DNA of 64,000 nt from Hymenobacter nivis. Lineage in GTDB: Bacteria > Bacteroidota > Bacteroidia > Cytophagales > Hymenobacteraceae. Under the pieces are notes generated by a model that saw only the letters and a program-made list of their open reading frames with translations, was not told the origin of the DNA and searched no databases. The stretch's first letter is position 1, and each line of letters begins with the position of its first letter. The position numbers and the translations under genes are program-made. The stretch covers positions 245,912 to 309,911 of the forward strand of contig NZ_RCYZ01000008.1 in assembly GCF_006439025.1 (NCBI RefSeq), in the 5' to 3' direction. This document shows positions 43,080 to 50,566 of the stretch, piece after piece.

Positions 43080-44078
43080 CTAAAGCTTGTCGATGATGTG
43101 CTGGGTGAACTCGCCGGTGGTGGCGTGGCCGCCGAGGTCGCCGGTGCACTGGTCCTGGTGCAGCAGCGTTTCTTCCAAGGCCTTGTCGATGCGGTCGGCC
43201 ACTACGTGCTCGCTCAGGTGGTGCAGCATCATAATGGCCGAGCGCAGCAGGGCCGTGGGGTTGGCCTTGCCCTGGCCGGCAATGTCGGGGGCCGAGCCGT
43301 GCACGGCCTCAAAAATGGCCATCTCGTCGCCGATGTTGGCCCCGGCCACTACGCCCAGGCCGCCCACTAGGCCGGCGCACAGGTCGGAGAGCAGGTCGCC
43401 AAACAGGTTGGTGGTCACAATCACGTCGAACTGCTCGGGCTTGCCCACCAGCTGCATGCACATGTTATCGATGATCTTGTCTTCGAAGATGATGTGCGGA
43501 AACTCAGCCGCTGCCTCTTTGCAGGCGTTGATCATGATGGTGCCGGCCATCTTGATGATGTTGGCCTTGTGGGCCAGCGTCACCTTCTTGCGGCCGTGGC
43601 GGTTGGCGTAGGCAAAGGCGGCGCGGCAGATTTTGCGCGAGCCTTCCACCGTCACGCGGGCGATGGAATCGGCAATGCCCAGGCGCTCGTCGAACACTTC
43701 CAGGCCCGAGTACAGGCCCTCGGTGTTCTCGCGAAACAGCACCAAATCAATGCCCTCGTAGCGGGTGTGGATGCCGGGTGTGGTTTTGCTGGGCCGCACG
43801 TTCTGGTAGAGGTCGTACTTCTGGCGCAGCGTCACGTTGATGCTGCGGAAGCCCTTGCCCACCGGCGTAGTGATGGGGCCCTTGAGCGCCACCTTATTCT
43901 TTTCCAGCGACTTGAGCAGGGCCACCGGAATCAGCTCGCCCGACTGGTCAAACGTGGTTTGGCCGGCGTTCTGCTCTTCCCATTGCACGGGCACTTGGGC
44001 GGCGGCAAAAATATCGGTTACGGCTTTGGTGATTTCCGGCCCGATGCCGTCGCCAGGAATGAGGGTTACTAAGTGCAT
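43080..44078 (-). CDS. NAD-dependent isocitrate dehydrogenase (IDH/IMDH family)
   Basis: The 332-residue enzyme belongs to the beta-decarboxylating dehydrogenases. It has LIPGDGIGPEI at the N-terminus, RENTEGLYSGLE (the isocitrate-type loop rather than that of isopropylmalate dehydrogenase), KANIIKMAG with the catalytic Lys, and GLVGGLGVVAGANIG plus FEAVHGSAPDIAGQGKANPT for metal and NAD. It would convert isocitrate to 2-oxoglutarate in the TCA cycle. ATG 44078 is clear, since upstream in-frame codons come from a tandem-repeat palindrome. Confidence 0.9.
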   Translation of the reverse strand: MHLVTLIPGDGIGPEITKAVTDIFAAAQVPVQWEEQNAGQTTFDQSGELIPVALLKSLEKNKVALKGPITTPVGKGFRSINVTLRQKYDLYQNVRPSKTTPGIHTRYEGIDLVLFRENTEGLYSGLEVFDERLGIADSIARVTVEGSRKICRAAFAYANRHGRKKVTLAHKANIIKMAGTIMINACKEAAAEFPHIIFEDKIIDNMCMQLVGKPEQFDVIVTTNLFGDLLSDLCAGLVGGLGVVAGANIGDEMAIFEAVHGSAPDIAGQGKANPTALLRSAIMMLHHLSEHVVADRIDKALEETLLHQDQCTGDLGGHATTGEFTQHIIDKL

Positions 44079-44084
44079 TTTCTC

Positions 44085-44258
44085 AATGGGTGAATGAGTG
44101 AATGGGTGAATGAGTGAAGGAGTGAATGAGTGGTTAGTGAATGAGTGAGTTGGTGAATGGGCGAGGGAGGAAATAGAAATTTCTCCGATCATTCACCCGT
44201 TCACTAACTCCCTCATCTACCCATTCGCTCTTTCACTCACGCACCCAGGCACTCACTG
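44085..44258. repeat. Tandem octamer array (GAATGAGT/GAATGGGT) with inverted copy
   Basis: From 44091 to about 44160 the sequence is a degenerate tandem of GAATGAGT, GAATGGGT, GAAGGAGT and similar words. After a centre near GGAAATAGAAATTTCTCC (44168-44185), the complement words (ATTCACCC, TTCACTAA, CACTCACG) follow to about 44258. Together they form a long, loose palindrome that fills the gap between the isocitrate dehydrogenase and YtxH genes. Confidence 0.8.
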
Positions 44259-44261
44259 AAA

Positions 44262-44570
44262 TTAAGCGCCCTTGCGGGAGTTGATTTGGTTGATGAGCTG
44301 GTCCACGTCGCCGAGCAACTGCTCGGCCTTGTCGCGGGCGTCGGAAATGACGCGCTGCCCTTCGGTTTTGGCCGAGGAGGCTCCCAGCTCGCGGCTCGTG
44401 ACGAGGCCCTCGGCGAGGTCGGCGAGCGTGGCGCGCGACTTTTCGAGCTGGTAGCTCAGCCAAGAGCGGGTTTCGCGGCCCTTTTCGGGGGCGTAGAGCA
44501 AGCCGAAGAGGGCCCCGGTGAGGGCGCCGCCCGTGAAACACAGAATGCCGGTGGTGGTTTTGCCAGCCAT
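44262..44570 (-). CDS. YtxH-like small membrane protein
   Basis: The 102-residue product has an N-terminal hydrophobic segment (TGILCFTGGALTGALFGLLY, about 7-26) followed at once by the YtxH signature APEKGRETR. Then come an amphipathic helical region (LEKSRATLADLAEG...) and a coil ending DQLINQINSRKGA. YtxH proteins are linked to general stress, but their biochemical role is not known. It is downstream of nusB by 87 bp on the same strand. Confidence 0.85.
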   Translation of the reverse strand: MAGKTTTGILCFTGGALTGALFGLLYAPEKGRETRSWLSYQLEKSRATLADLAEGLVTSRELGASSAKTEGQRVISDARDKAEQLLGDVDQLINQINSRKGA

Positions 44571-44657
44571 GGTGCGGGAAAGGAAGGGTGAGAAATGCGG
44601 GGTTTTACGAAATATACGGCCGCCAAGATACCCCGTGGCCCCGGCGGGCGCGGGCAG

Positions 44658-45986
44658 CTACTGGTTGTCGAGCAGGCCGCGGCCCGATTTGCGGATGTCG
44701 CCGCTGGCGGCCAGGTCCTGGGCCAGCTTGTCGAGCACGCCGTTCACAAACTGCTTGCTCTTGGGCGTGCTGTAGAGCTTGCTGATTTCGATGTACTCGT
44801 TGATGGTCACCTTCACCGGGATGCCGCGGAAGAGCTGCATCTCGCACAGGGCCATCTTGAGGATGATTTTGTCGAGCAGGGCCACGCGGTCTACGTCCCA
44901 GTTCTGCACCGAGCCACCGATGAGGCCCTCAAACTTGGCGTCGTCCACCAGCGTCTGCTTGAACAGGGTTTCGGCAAACTCGCGGTCATCGGTCCAGTTG
45001 GCGCTCAGGTTCATCAGCTCCTGCTTGTCGGTGGCCGCGTAGGGCAGCATCTTCAGGGTCTTCAGCACCAGGTTGCGCACGATGGGCCGGTTCTCCTCCC
45101 AGTTCAGGTCGTCGATTTCCAGCTGGCGCGGCAGCTCCTCGCCCTTGAAGATAAACTCTTTATATAGGAAGCGCAGAAATTCCAGGTCGGCTTCGTACTC
45201 GGCCTCCTCGCCGCTGGCGGCCAGGCTGGGGGCCCCAATGGCGGGGGCGGGGGCGTCGTTGGCTTCGCCGGGGCCCTGGGCGTCGGCGTCAGCCGGGCTT
45301 TCTGCGTCGGTTTCAGCATCGGCCGTGGCCAGGCCGGCGGCCGACAGTGGCTGGCCTTTGAGGTAGGCCAGCACCGTGGGATGGGTGCTCATCTCGGCGC
45401 GCCAGGCGCGGCGCAGGGCCTCCAGCTCCTCAGTACCTAGCCACTGCAGCTTGCGCCGGATGGTGAGGTCTTGGAGCTGCTCGTTGGCCATGAGTTTGGC
45501 GATGGCGGCGCTGCCGGCCAGGCGGCTGGTGTCGAGAGCGGTGTCGCGGGGGCCCAGGCGGCGGCGGGCTTCGCGGTCATTTTCCTCCTCCAGCACTTGC
45601 AGCAGCGAGGCGGGCAGGTTCAACAGGTGCAGGTACTGGTCGTGGATGCTTTCGGCCCCGGCCAGCAGCTGCCCGCCGAAGAACTTGCCGTCCTTCTTCA
45701 CCTGGTCTTGGAAGTAGCGGATGGCGTCGTTCAGGGCCAGGTCCACGGCCTTATCGTCCGATTTTTCGGGGGCCTCGTTCGTGCGGTACCACTCGCGGAA
45801 GCGAGCCTCGCCCAGCTTGCGCTGGCCCTCTAGCTGGCGGCGGTCGGGGGCCACCTCGGCGTTCAGGTCGGGCTCAAACGCCGCCGCGATGCGGTCCTGG
45901 GCCAACCCGAAATCGGCCCCCACGGCCTGGTGGTAGGCGTAGAGGGATTGCATGACTTTGATGCGGAGGAGGCGGCGGTTCAGCAT
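44658..45986 (-). CDS. nusB: NusB antitermination factor with long N-terminal extension and acidic insert
   Basis: The 442-residue protein ends in the standard NusB domain: NWDVDRVALLDKIILKMALC, then FRGIPVKVTINEYIEISKLY and SKQFVNGVLDKLAQDL. NusB binds boxA RNA with NusE and supports antitermination on ribosomal RNA. E. coli NusB has about 140 residues, whereas Bacteroidota versions carry a long helical N-terminal part (here from MLNRRLLRIKVMQSLYAY). This one also has an Ala/Asp/Pro-rich insert at about residues 228-270. ATG 45986 matches the family start. A boxA-like site occurs near the right end of the window. Confidence 0.93.
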   Translation of the reverse strand: MLNRRLLRIKVMQSLYAYHQAVGADFGLAQDRIAAAFEPDLNAEVAPDRRQLEGQRKLGEARFREWYRTNEAPEKSDDKAVDLALNDAIRYFQDQVKKDGKFFGGQLLAGAESIHDQYLHLLNLPASLLQVLEEENDREARRRLGPRDTALDTSRLAGSAAIAKLMANEQLQDLTIRRKLQWLGTEELEALRRAWRAEMSTHPTVLAYLKGQPLSAAGLATADAETDAESPADADAQGPGEANDAPAPAIGAPSLAASGEEAEYEADLEFLRFLYKEFIFKGEELPRQLEIDDLNWEENRPIVRNLVLKTLKMLPYAATDKQELMNLSANWTDDREFAETLFKQTLVDDAKFEGLIGGSVQNWDVDRVALLDKIILKMALCEMQLFRGIPVKVTINEYIEISKLYSTPKSKQFVNGVLDKLAQDLAASGDIRKSGRGLLDNQ

Positions 45987-46063
45987 TATATAATAGTAGG
46001 CGGTAGTGAAGTAGGCAGTGGGCGGCAACGGGCCCCAGGGCCCCAGTGGGCGCGGGCCGGGCG

Positions 46064-46071
46064 TAACTTTG
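46064..46071 (+). promoter_or_regulatory. Predicted -7 element upstream of the ABC exporter
   Basis: TAACTTTG fits the TAnnTTTG consensus, about 150 bp before the GTG start of the ABC gene. No clear TTTG is found 19-23 bp upstream, so confidence is limited. Confidence 0.4.
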
Positions 46072-46224
46072 CGCCGGGGCGCAGGTTGTGGCCGGGGGCC
46101 CCAGCGCGCCGAACCAAGCACTGGCCGGCCCGTTTCAGTAGGGGGCCGGGCCGGCGCGCCGTTCGGCGTTGCGGCCGCAAAAGTACCCCGTTTTTTCCGA
46201 TCCCGCCCTTTTTTCTGCCCGTCC

Positions 46225-48009
46225 GTGCGCGCCCTCACCGCTGTCAATCCGTTCATTTACCGCTACAAATGGCACTTCCTCGGGGGCGTGCTCTTCGTGG
46301 TGCTGAGCACGCTGCTGACCATTTTTCCGGCCCAGCTCGTGCGCTACGCCTTCGATCTGGTGAGCGAGGGCATCGACCTCTACCACCTCTTCGCCGGTAC
46401 CCAGGCGCAGGCTGGCGTCTACGATTTATTTGGGCGCAACGTGCTCTTCTACGGCATGCTCATCATCGTGCTGGCGCTGCTGCGGGGCATCTTCCTGTTT
46501 TTTATGCGCCAGACGCTCATCGTCATGTCGCGCCTGATTGAGAACGATCAGAAAAACCAGGTGTACCTGCACTACCAGTCGCTGCCGCTCAGCTTCTACC
46601 GCCGCCACAGCACCGGCGACCTCATGTCGCGCATCAGCGAAGACGTGGGCCGCGTGCGCATGTACCTGGGCCCCGGCATCATGTACTTCTTGCAGCTCGT
46701 GGTGCTGTTCGTGCTCGTCGTGCCGCTCATGCTCATGGTGAACGTCAAGCTCACGCTCTACACGCTGGCCCCGCTGCCGGTGCTCTCGGTCAGCATCTTC
46801 TACGTCAACAACTTAATTGAGCGCAAGTCCGACCAAATCCAACGCTCGCTGGCGGCCATGACTACGTTTACCCAGGAGGCCTTCTCAGGCATCCGGGTCT
46901 TGAAGTCGTTCTCGCGCCAAGCCGACTCGCACGCGCAATTCACCAAGGCAAGCAACGAGTACAAGGAGAAGTCGCTGAGCCTCAACTTTGTAAACTCGCT
47001 GTTTTTTCCGCTCATCCTGTTCCTTGTGGGCCTGAGCACGCTCATCACCGTGTGGGTGGGGGGGCAGGAAGTCATCCGCGGCACCATCACCACGGGCACC
47101 ATCGCCGAGTTCCTGATCTACGTAAACCTGCTTACCTGGCCAGTGACGGCCCTGGGCTGGACGTCCTCGCTGGTGCAGCGCGCCGAGGCCTCGCAGGCCC
47201 GCCTCAACGAGTTCCTGGACGAGAAAACCGACATCGTGTCGCGCCAAAACCTGCAGCACGAAATGCAGGGCGACATCGTGTTTGATAATGTATCCTTCAC
47301 CTACCCCGACACCGGCATCAAGGCCCTGCACAACGTGAGCTTCCGCATCCGGCCAGGCCAGACGCTGGCCGTCATCGGCAACACCGGCTCGGGCAAGAGC
47401 ACCATCGCCGCCCTGCTCTGCCGCCTCTACGATGCCACCGCCGGCCAGGTCGAGGTGGATGGCATCGACGTGCGCGACTACGCCCTGGACAACCTGCGCG
47501 AGCAAATCGGCTACGTGCCGCAGGACGTGTTCCTATTCTCCGATAGTATTCGGCAAAACATCAACTTCGGCCTCGACCAGCCATCGGAGGAAAAGATGCT
47601 GCAAGCCGCCCGCGACGCGGCCGTGTACGACAACATCATGGGCTTCCCCGAAGGCTTCGACACAAAAGTGGGCGAGCGGGGCATTACCCTTTCGGGCGGC
47701 CAGAAGCAACGCGTGAGCATGGCCAGGGCCCTGGTGAAGGAGCCCAAAATTCTAATTCTGGACGACTCGCTCTCCGCCGTTGATACCAAGACGGAGAACA
47801 CTATCCTGGGGGCCCTGCAGCGCATCATGGCCGACCGCACCAGCCTCATCATCTCGCACCGCGTAAGCTCGGTGAAGCTGGCCGACCACATCCTCGTGCT
47901 CGACGACGGCACCATCGTGCAGCACGGCACCCACGAAGCCCTCATGGCTGAGCCCGAAGGCCTGTACCGTGCCCTCTACGAGCGCCAGCTGCAAGCCGAG
48001 GAGGCATAA
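46225..48009 (+). CDS. ABC exporter (MsbA/multidrug type) with altered catalytic Glu
   Basis: The 594-residue half-transporter has a six-helix ABC1 membrane domain (from FLGGVLFVVLSTLLTIFPA) and an ATPase domain with Walker A GNTGSGKST, signature LSGGQKQRVS, Walker B ILILDD and His-switch IISHR. The residue after the Walker B Asp, normally Glu, is Asp (about 514) in LDDSLSAVDTKTE. This is the form seen in the degenerate half of heterodimeric exporters such as the BmrC/YheI type. No partner gene is adjacent. The start is GTG 46225 (MRALTAVNPFIYRYKW); no ATG precedes the first helix. Confidence 0.9.
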   Translation: MRALTAVNPFIYRYKWHFLGGVLFVVLSTLLTIFPAQLVRYAFDLVSEGIDLYHLFAGTQAQAGVYDLFGRNVLFYGMLIIVLALLRGIFLFFMRQTLIVMSRLIENDQKNQVYLHYQSLPLSFYRRHSTGDLMSRISEDVGRVRMYLGPGIMYFLQLVVLFVLVVPLMLMVNVKLTLYTLAPLPVLSVSIFYVNNLIERKSDQIQRSLAAMTTFTQEAFSGIRVLKSFSRQADSHAQFTKASNEYKEKSLSLNFVNSLFFPLILFLVGLSTLITVWVGGQEVIRGTITTGTIAEFLIYVNLLTWPVTALGWTSSLVQRAEASQARLNEFLDEKTDIVSRQNLQHEMQGDIVFDNVSFTYPDTGIKALHNVSFRIRPGQTLAVIGNTGSGKSTIAALLCRLYDATAGQVEVDGIDVRDYALDNLREQIGYVPQDVFLFSDSIRQNINFGLDQPSEEKMLQAARDAAVYDNIMGFPEGFDTKVGERGITLSGGQKQRVSMARALVKEPKILILDDSLSAVDTKTENTILGALQRIMADRTSLIISHRVSSVKLADHILVLDDGTIVQHGTHEALMAEPEGLYRALYERQLQAEEA

Positions 48010-48032
48010 TGTATAGGCTTGCTTCTAAAATT

Positions 48033-48085
48033 AAAAAAGCAGACCGTCGGGCAGCGCGCAGTGCCGCCCGATGGTCTGCTTTTTT
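48033..48085 (+). terminator. Intrinsic terminator after the ABC exporter
   Basis: AAAAAAGCAGACC.GTCGGGC pairs with GCCCGA.TGGTCTGCTTTTTT around a GC-rich loop, 24 bp past the ABC stop. The stem is long and ends in six T. Confidence 0.92.
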
Positions 48086-48110
48086 AGGAACAATTCTTAA
48101 TCCTTAAAAT

Positions 48111-48509
48111 ATGAACCAACGCCTCGCCCACGTCACGGTGCTCGTTCGTAATTACGACGAGGCCATTGCCTTCTACACCAACGTGTTGGGTTTCGTTCTA
48201 GTGGCCAATACCGACCTGGGCGGCGGCAAGCGCTGGGTGGTGGTAGCCCCCCAGGGCCCCAGCGCCGGCTGCGGCCTGCTACTAGCCGAGGCCCACACCG
48301 ATGAGGAGAAGCGCGCCGTGGGCCACCAAGGCGGGGGCCGGGTCTGGCTGTTTCTGCACACCGACGACTTCTGGCACGACTACCCCGTGCTGCAAGCCCG
48401 CGGCCTGCGCTTCCTGGAGGTGCCCCGCACGGAGCCCTATGGCCACGTCGCCGTGTTTGAGGACCTGTACGGTAACCGCTGGGACCTACTGGAGCCCTTG
48501 GGCGGCTAG
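48111..48509 (+). CDS. VOC-family (glyoxalase/bleomycin-resistance fold) protein
   Basis: The 132-residue protein has the paired beta-alpha-beta-beta-beta modules of the VOC superfamily. Visible are LAHVTVLVRNYDEAIAFYTN and VLGFVLV in the first module and YGHVAVFEDLYGNRWDLLEP in the second, with candidate metal ligands His about 7 and Glu about 128. Activities in this family vary (glyoxalase, dioxygenase, antibiotic binding) and none can be assigned. Its stop codon overlaps the convergent gene's stop in a CTAG tetramer (48506-48509). Confidence 0.9.
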   Translation: MNQRLAHVTVLVRNYDEAIAFYTNVLGFVLVANTDLGGGKRWVVVAPQGPSAGCGLLLAEAHTDEEKRAVGHQGGGRVWLFLHTDDFWHDYPVLQARGLRFLEVPRTEPYGHVAVFEDLYGNRWDLLEPLGG

Positions 48510-49000
48510 TCGCCGAGGTGCACGCGGCGCATGCCCGTGCGCAGGCCGGCCGTGCAGTGCACCACGTAGTAGCCGGCGGGCAGTTGGCTCACGTTCAGCT
48601 CAATGGCTTTGGCGCCGGCCATCACGTTGCGGGTGAGCACCGGCCGGCCGGTGGCGTCGTTTACCTCGATGGTGGTGGGGCCGGGCGCGTTGGTGTGCAC
48701 CGCGAGTTGCCGGGTGGTGGGATTTACCTCGGCCTTGATTTTGAGGGCCGTGGGGTCGGCGGCGGGCGTGGTGGGGGCCAGGGCTACGTGGGCTGCGGCG
48801 GGCGCATCGGGGGCGGCGGCCGGGGCGGGGGCTTTAGTGGCGGGCCCTGCGGCGAGGGCCTTGGCCGGGGCTTTTGCTGGGGCAGCTTTAACGGGCGGCT
48901 TGGCGGCGGCTTTGGGGGCGGCAGCCTTGGCTTGGGCGCGGGCCCCGGCCGGATGCAGGGCCAAAACCCCGCCGCAGAGGATAAAGAATAGAATTTTCAT
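48506..49000 (-). CDS. Secreted protein with type IX secretion sorting domain
   Basis: The 164-residue product has a signal peptide (MKILFFILCGGVLALHPAGARA) and a long Ala/Pro/Lys-rich linker. Its C-terminal domain of about 75 residues reads TTRQLAVHTNAPGPTTIEVN, DATGRPVLTRN, LNVSQLPAGYYVVHC and MRRVHLGD. That is the T9SS sorting-domain layout (GxVL turn, 'LPAGxYxV', basic final strand). It would be exported by the Por system and anchored or released at the surface. Little or no passenger domain is present, which is unusual. ATG 49000 gives the signal peptide. Confidence 0.78.
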   Translation of the reverse strand: MKILFFILCGGVLALHPAGARAQAKAAAPKAAAKPPVKAAPAKAPAKALAAGPATKAPAPAAAPDAPAAAHVALAPTTPAADPTALKIKAEVNPTTRQLAVHTNAPGPTTIEVNDATGRPVLTRNVMAGAKAIELNVSQLPAGYYVVHCTAGLRTGMRRVHLGD

Positions 49001-49156
49001 AACGATAAAAAGAATAAAAAAGTCGGTGGAAAGGGTATGGGTAAAAGTACGTAACGGCCCGCCAATCACCCCTATGCGCGGCCTCAGGGGCCCCCGGCCG
49101 GCTGGGACCCCTAAAAAATAATTGGTGGCCGCTTGCACGGGGCCCGGCCAGCGCCT

Positions 49157-49164
49157 TACCTTTG
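49157..49164 (+). promoter_or_regulatory. Predicted -7 element for the tRNA-Pro pair
   Basis: TACCTTTG ends 17 bp before the first tRNA-Pro and matches TAnnTTTG exactly. The -33 region has no perfect TTTG. Confidence 0.6.
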
Positions 49165-49181
49165 TCGCTCCAATTACCCAT

Positions 49182-49255
49182 CGGGGTGTAGCGTAGCCTG
49201 GTATCGCGCCAGCATGGGGTGCTGGAGGTCGTAGGTTCGAATCCTGCCACTCCGA
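49182..49255 (+). tRNA. tRNA-Pro (anticodon GGG)
   Basis: Acceptor CGGGGTG/CACTCCG, anticodon stem CCAGC/GCTGG with loop ATGGGGT (anticodon GGG), and T-arm GTAGGTTCGAATCCTGC are complete. CCA is not encoded. Its 5' half is nearly identical to the second tRNA-Pro at 49366. Confidence 0.95.
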
Positions 49256-49276
49256 CTTGAAGGGCAGCCGCTCTTG

Positions 49277-49310
49277 AAAGCCCTCGGACTTTTTGTTCGA
49301 GGGCTTTTTT
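49277..49310 (+). terminator. Intrinsic terminator between the two tRNA-Pro genes
   Basis: AAAGCCCTCG pairs with CGAGGGCTTT and is followed by TTT. The two tRNA-Pro genes are therefore probably not fully co-transcribed. Confidence 0.85.
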
Positions 49311-49365
49311 CGGCCGCTTCGGGAATTGGAAATAGAAACGGGAGCCGCCCCATCGGCCCCAGTTT

Positions 49366-49439
49366 CGGGGTGTAGCGCAGCCCGGTAGCGCGCGTCGTTC
49401 GGGACGACGAGGCCGTAGGTTCGAATCCTGCCACCCCGA
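49366..49439 (+). tRNA. tRNA-Pro (anticodon CGG)
   Basis: Acceptor CGGGGTG/CACCCCG, anticodon stem CGTCG/CGACG with loop TTCGGGA (anticodon CGG at 49400-49402), and T-arm GTAGGTTCGAATCCTGC. All stems pair. CCA is not encoded. Confidence 0.95.
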
Positions 49440-49445
49440 CCCGCC

Positions 49446-49487
49446 AAAAAGCCCGGCCCTTCTCTCGCAGAAGGGCCGGGCTTTTTT
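49446..49487 (+). terminator. Strong terminator after tRNA-Pro(CGG)
   Basis: AAAAAGCCCGGCCCTTCT pairs with AGAAGGGCCGGGCTTTTT across CTCGC, with six T at the 3' side. It lies 6 bp after the tRNA. Confidence 0.95.
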
Positions 49488-49600
49488 GTGTGCCTTTGCC
49501 AGGGGCCCCAGAATGGTTGTGGGTGCGTGGGGGAGGGGCGGAAAACGCGTGGTGCTACGCTACTGCTGCGCCAGCCCCCCGGCCGCGGGCCGCTGGGGGC

Positions 49601-50131
49601 CTATTTCACACCCACCCACACTTCGGCGGTTTCGCCGGGGCCGAAGCGCTCGAGGTAGAAATTGCGGGGCGTTAGTTTCTGCTCCTTCACCGCGTCGAGG
49701 GCGGCGGGGTAGAGCTTGTTGGGCGAGAGCAGGTAGCTGACGCCATCCACGCGGGCCGCCACCACGCGCTGGCCGGCGGGCACCAGGCGGTAGCGCAGGC
49801 CGGCGGGCAGGGGGCGCAGCGTGTCGGCCACGGCCAAGCCAATGAAGGCGCGCACGGTGTCGTGGGCCGCTTCGGGGTTGTTGTAGTAGAGGTTAGCGAG
49901 GGCAGCGCCGGGCAGGCGGCCCTGGTCGAGCACTTGCTTGGCCCGGCGGAACAGGGGCCCAAACCCGTCGCCCTGGGCCGAGCCGGCGTAGGCTTGCCCG
50001 GCCAGAAACACCGGGGCGGTGGTAGTTTCTAAGGCTACGGCGGCGGGCCGGAGGCCGCCGAGCCAAGCATAAGCCCCCACGGCGAACACGCTCAGCAGGA
50101 TGGCAGCTAGGAAAATGTAGCGGGTCGTCAT
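49601..50131 (-). CDS. Membrane-anchored protein, possibly GyrI-like, unknown
   Basis: The 176-residue product has one N-terminal membrane helix (YIFLAAILLSVFAVGAYAWL, about 5-24) and a soluble domain with SAQGDGFGPLFRRAKQVLDQ. Its C-terminal end reads KEQKLTPRNFYLERFGPGET then AEVWVGVK. The repeated 'YLERFGPGE' phrasing recalls the GyrI-like ligand-binding fold, but I am not sure. ATG 50131 is chosen to give the helix. Confidence 0.7.
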   Translation of the reverse strand: MTTRYIFLAAILLSVFAVGAYAWLGGLRPAAVALETTTAPVFLAGQAYAGSAQGDGFGPLFRRAKQVLDQGRLPGAALANLYYNNPEAAHDTVRAFIGLAVADTLRPLPAGLRYRLVPAGQRVVAARVDGVSYLLSPNKLYPAALDAVKEQKLTPRNFYLERFGPGETAEVWVGVK

Positions 50132-50168
50132 GCCGCAAAGGTAGCGGGGCGGGGGCCCCGCAACGGGG

Positions 50169-50360
50169 TTAGTAGCGCAAATCGGGGTGGCCGCAGAGCA
50201 GCGGGTCCGCGTCTTCGCCGATGAGGTAGCCGTAGAGGAAAAACGTGGAGGAAGTCGTTTTGGATTGCTGCCCGGGGGCCGTAGTGGTGCCCGAAGGAGC
50301 GTAGCCCGCGTCGGCAATGGTATCGAAATGGGCGAGGTATTCCGGTAATTCTCTCATCAT
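50169..50360 (-). CDS. Small hypothetical protein
   Basis: The 63-residue frame starts MMRELPEYLAHFDTIADAGY and ends GEDADPLLCGHPDLRY. It is acidic and has no signal or helix. Plausible as a real gene because it has its own ATG pair and codon use like neighbouring genes. It lies 37 bp upstream of the preceding gene on the same strand. The family is unknown. Confidence 0.5.
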   Translation of the reverse strand: MMRELPEYLAHFDTIADAGYAPSGTTTAPGQQSKTTSSTFFLYGYLIGEDADPLLCGHPDLRY

Positions 50361-50566
50361 GCAAAAAATCTACTCTTTTATTCAAACCGCTGCCTAATTA
50401 TTCGAGGCTGGGGCCCCCGTTGGATTTTTACCAGACCCCGGTTTCGGCGAGCGGCATTATTGGCGGTCTGAACGGCCGAAAAAATTGGCCCAACGAACCC
50501 TGACAGCCGGCGGCTGTTGCTGCGGGGGCGTAGCTTCGCAGCCCGTTTACCATCCCCGCTCCGACC

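Noticed and set aside
44085..44258. Possible CRISPR array
   Set aside because: Repeats are only 8-9 bp and contiguous, without spacers, and no cas gene is present.
46018..46224. N-terminal extension of the ABC exporter from an upstream ATG
   Set aside because: Gly/Arg/Pro-rich, covers the likely promoter and has no place before the first membrane helix; GTG 46225 fits better.
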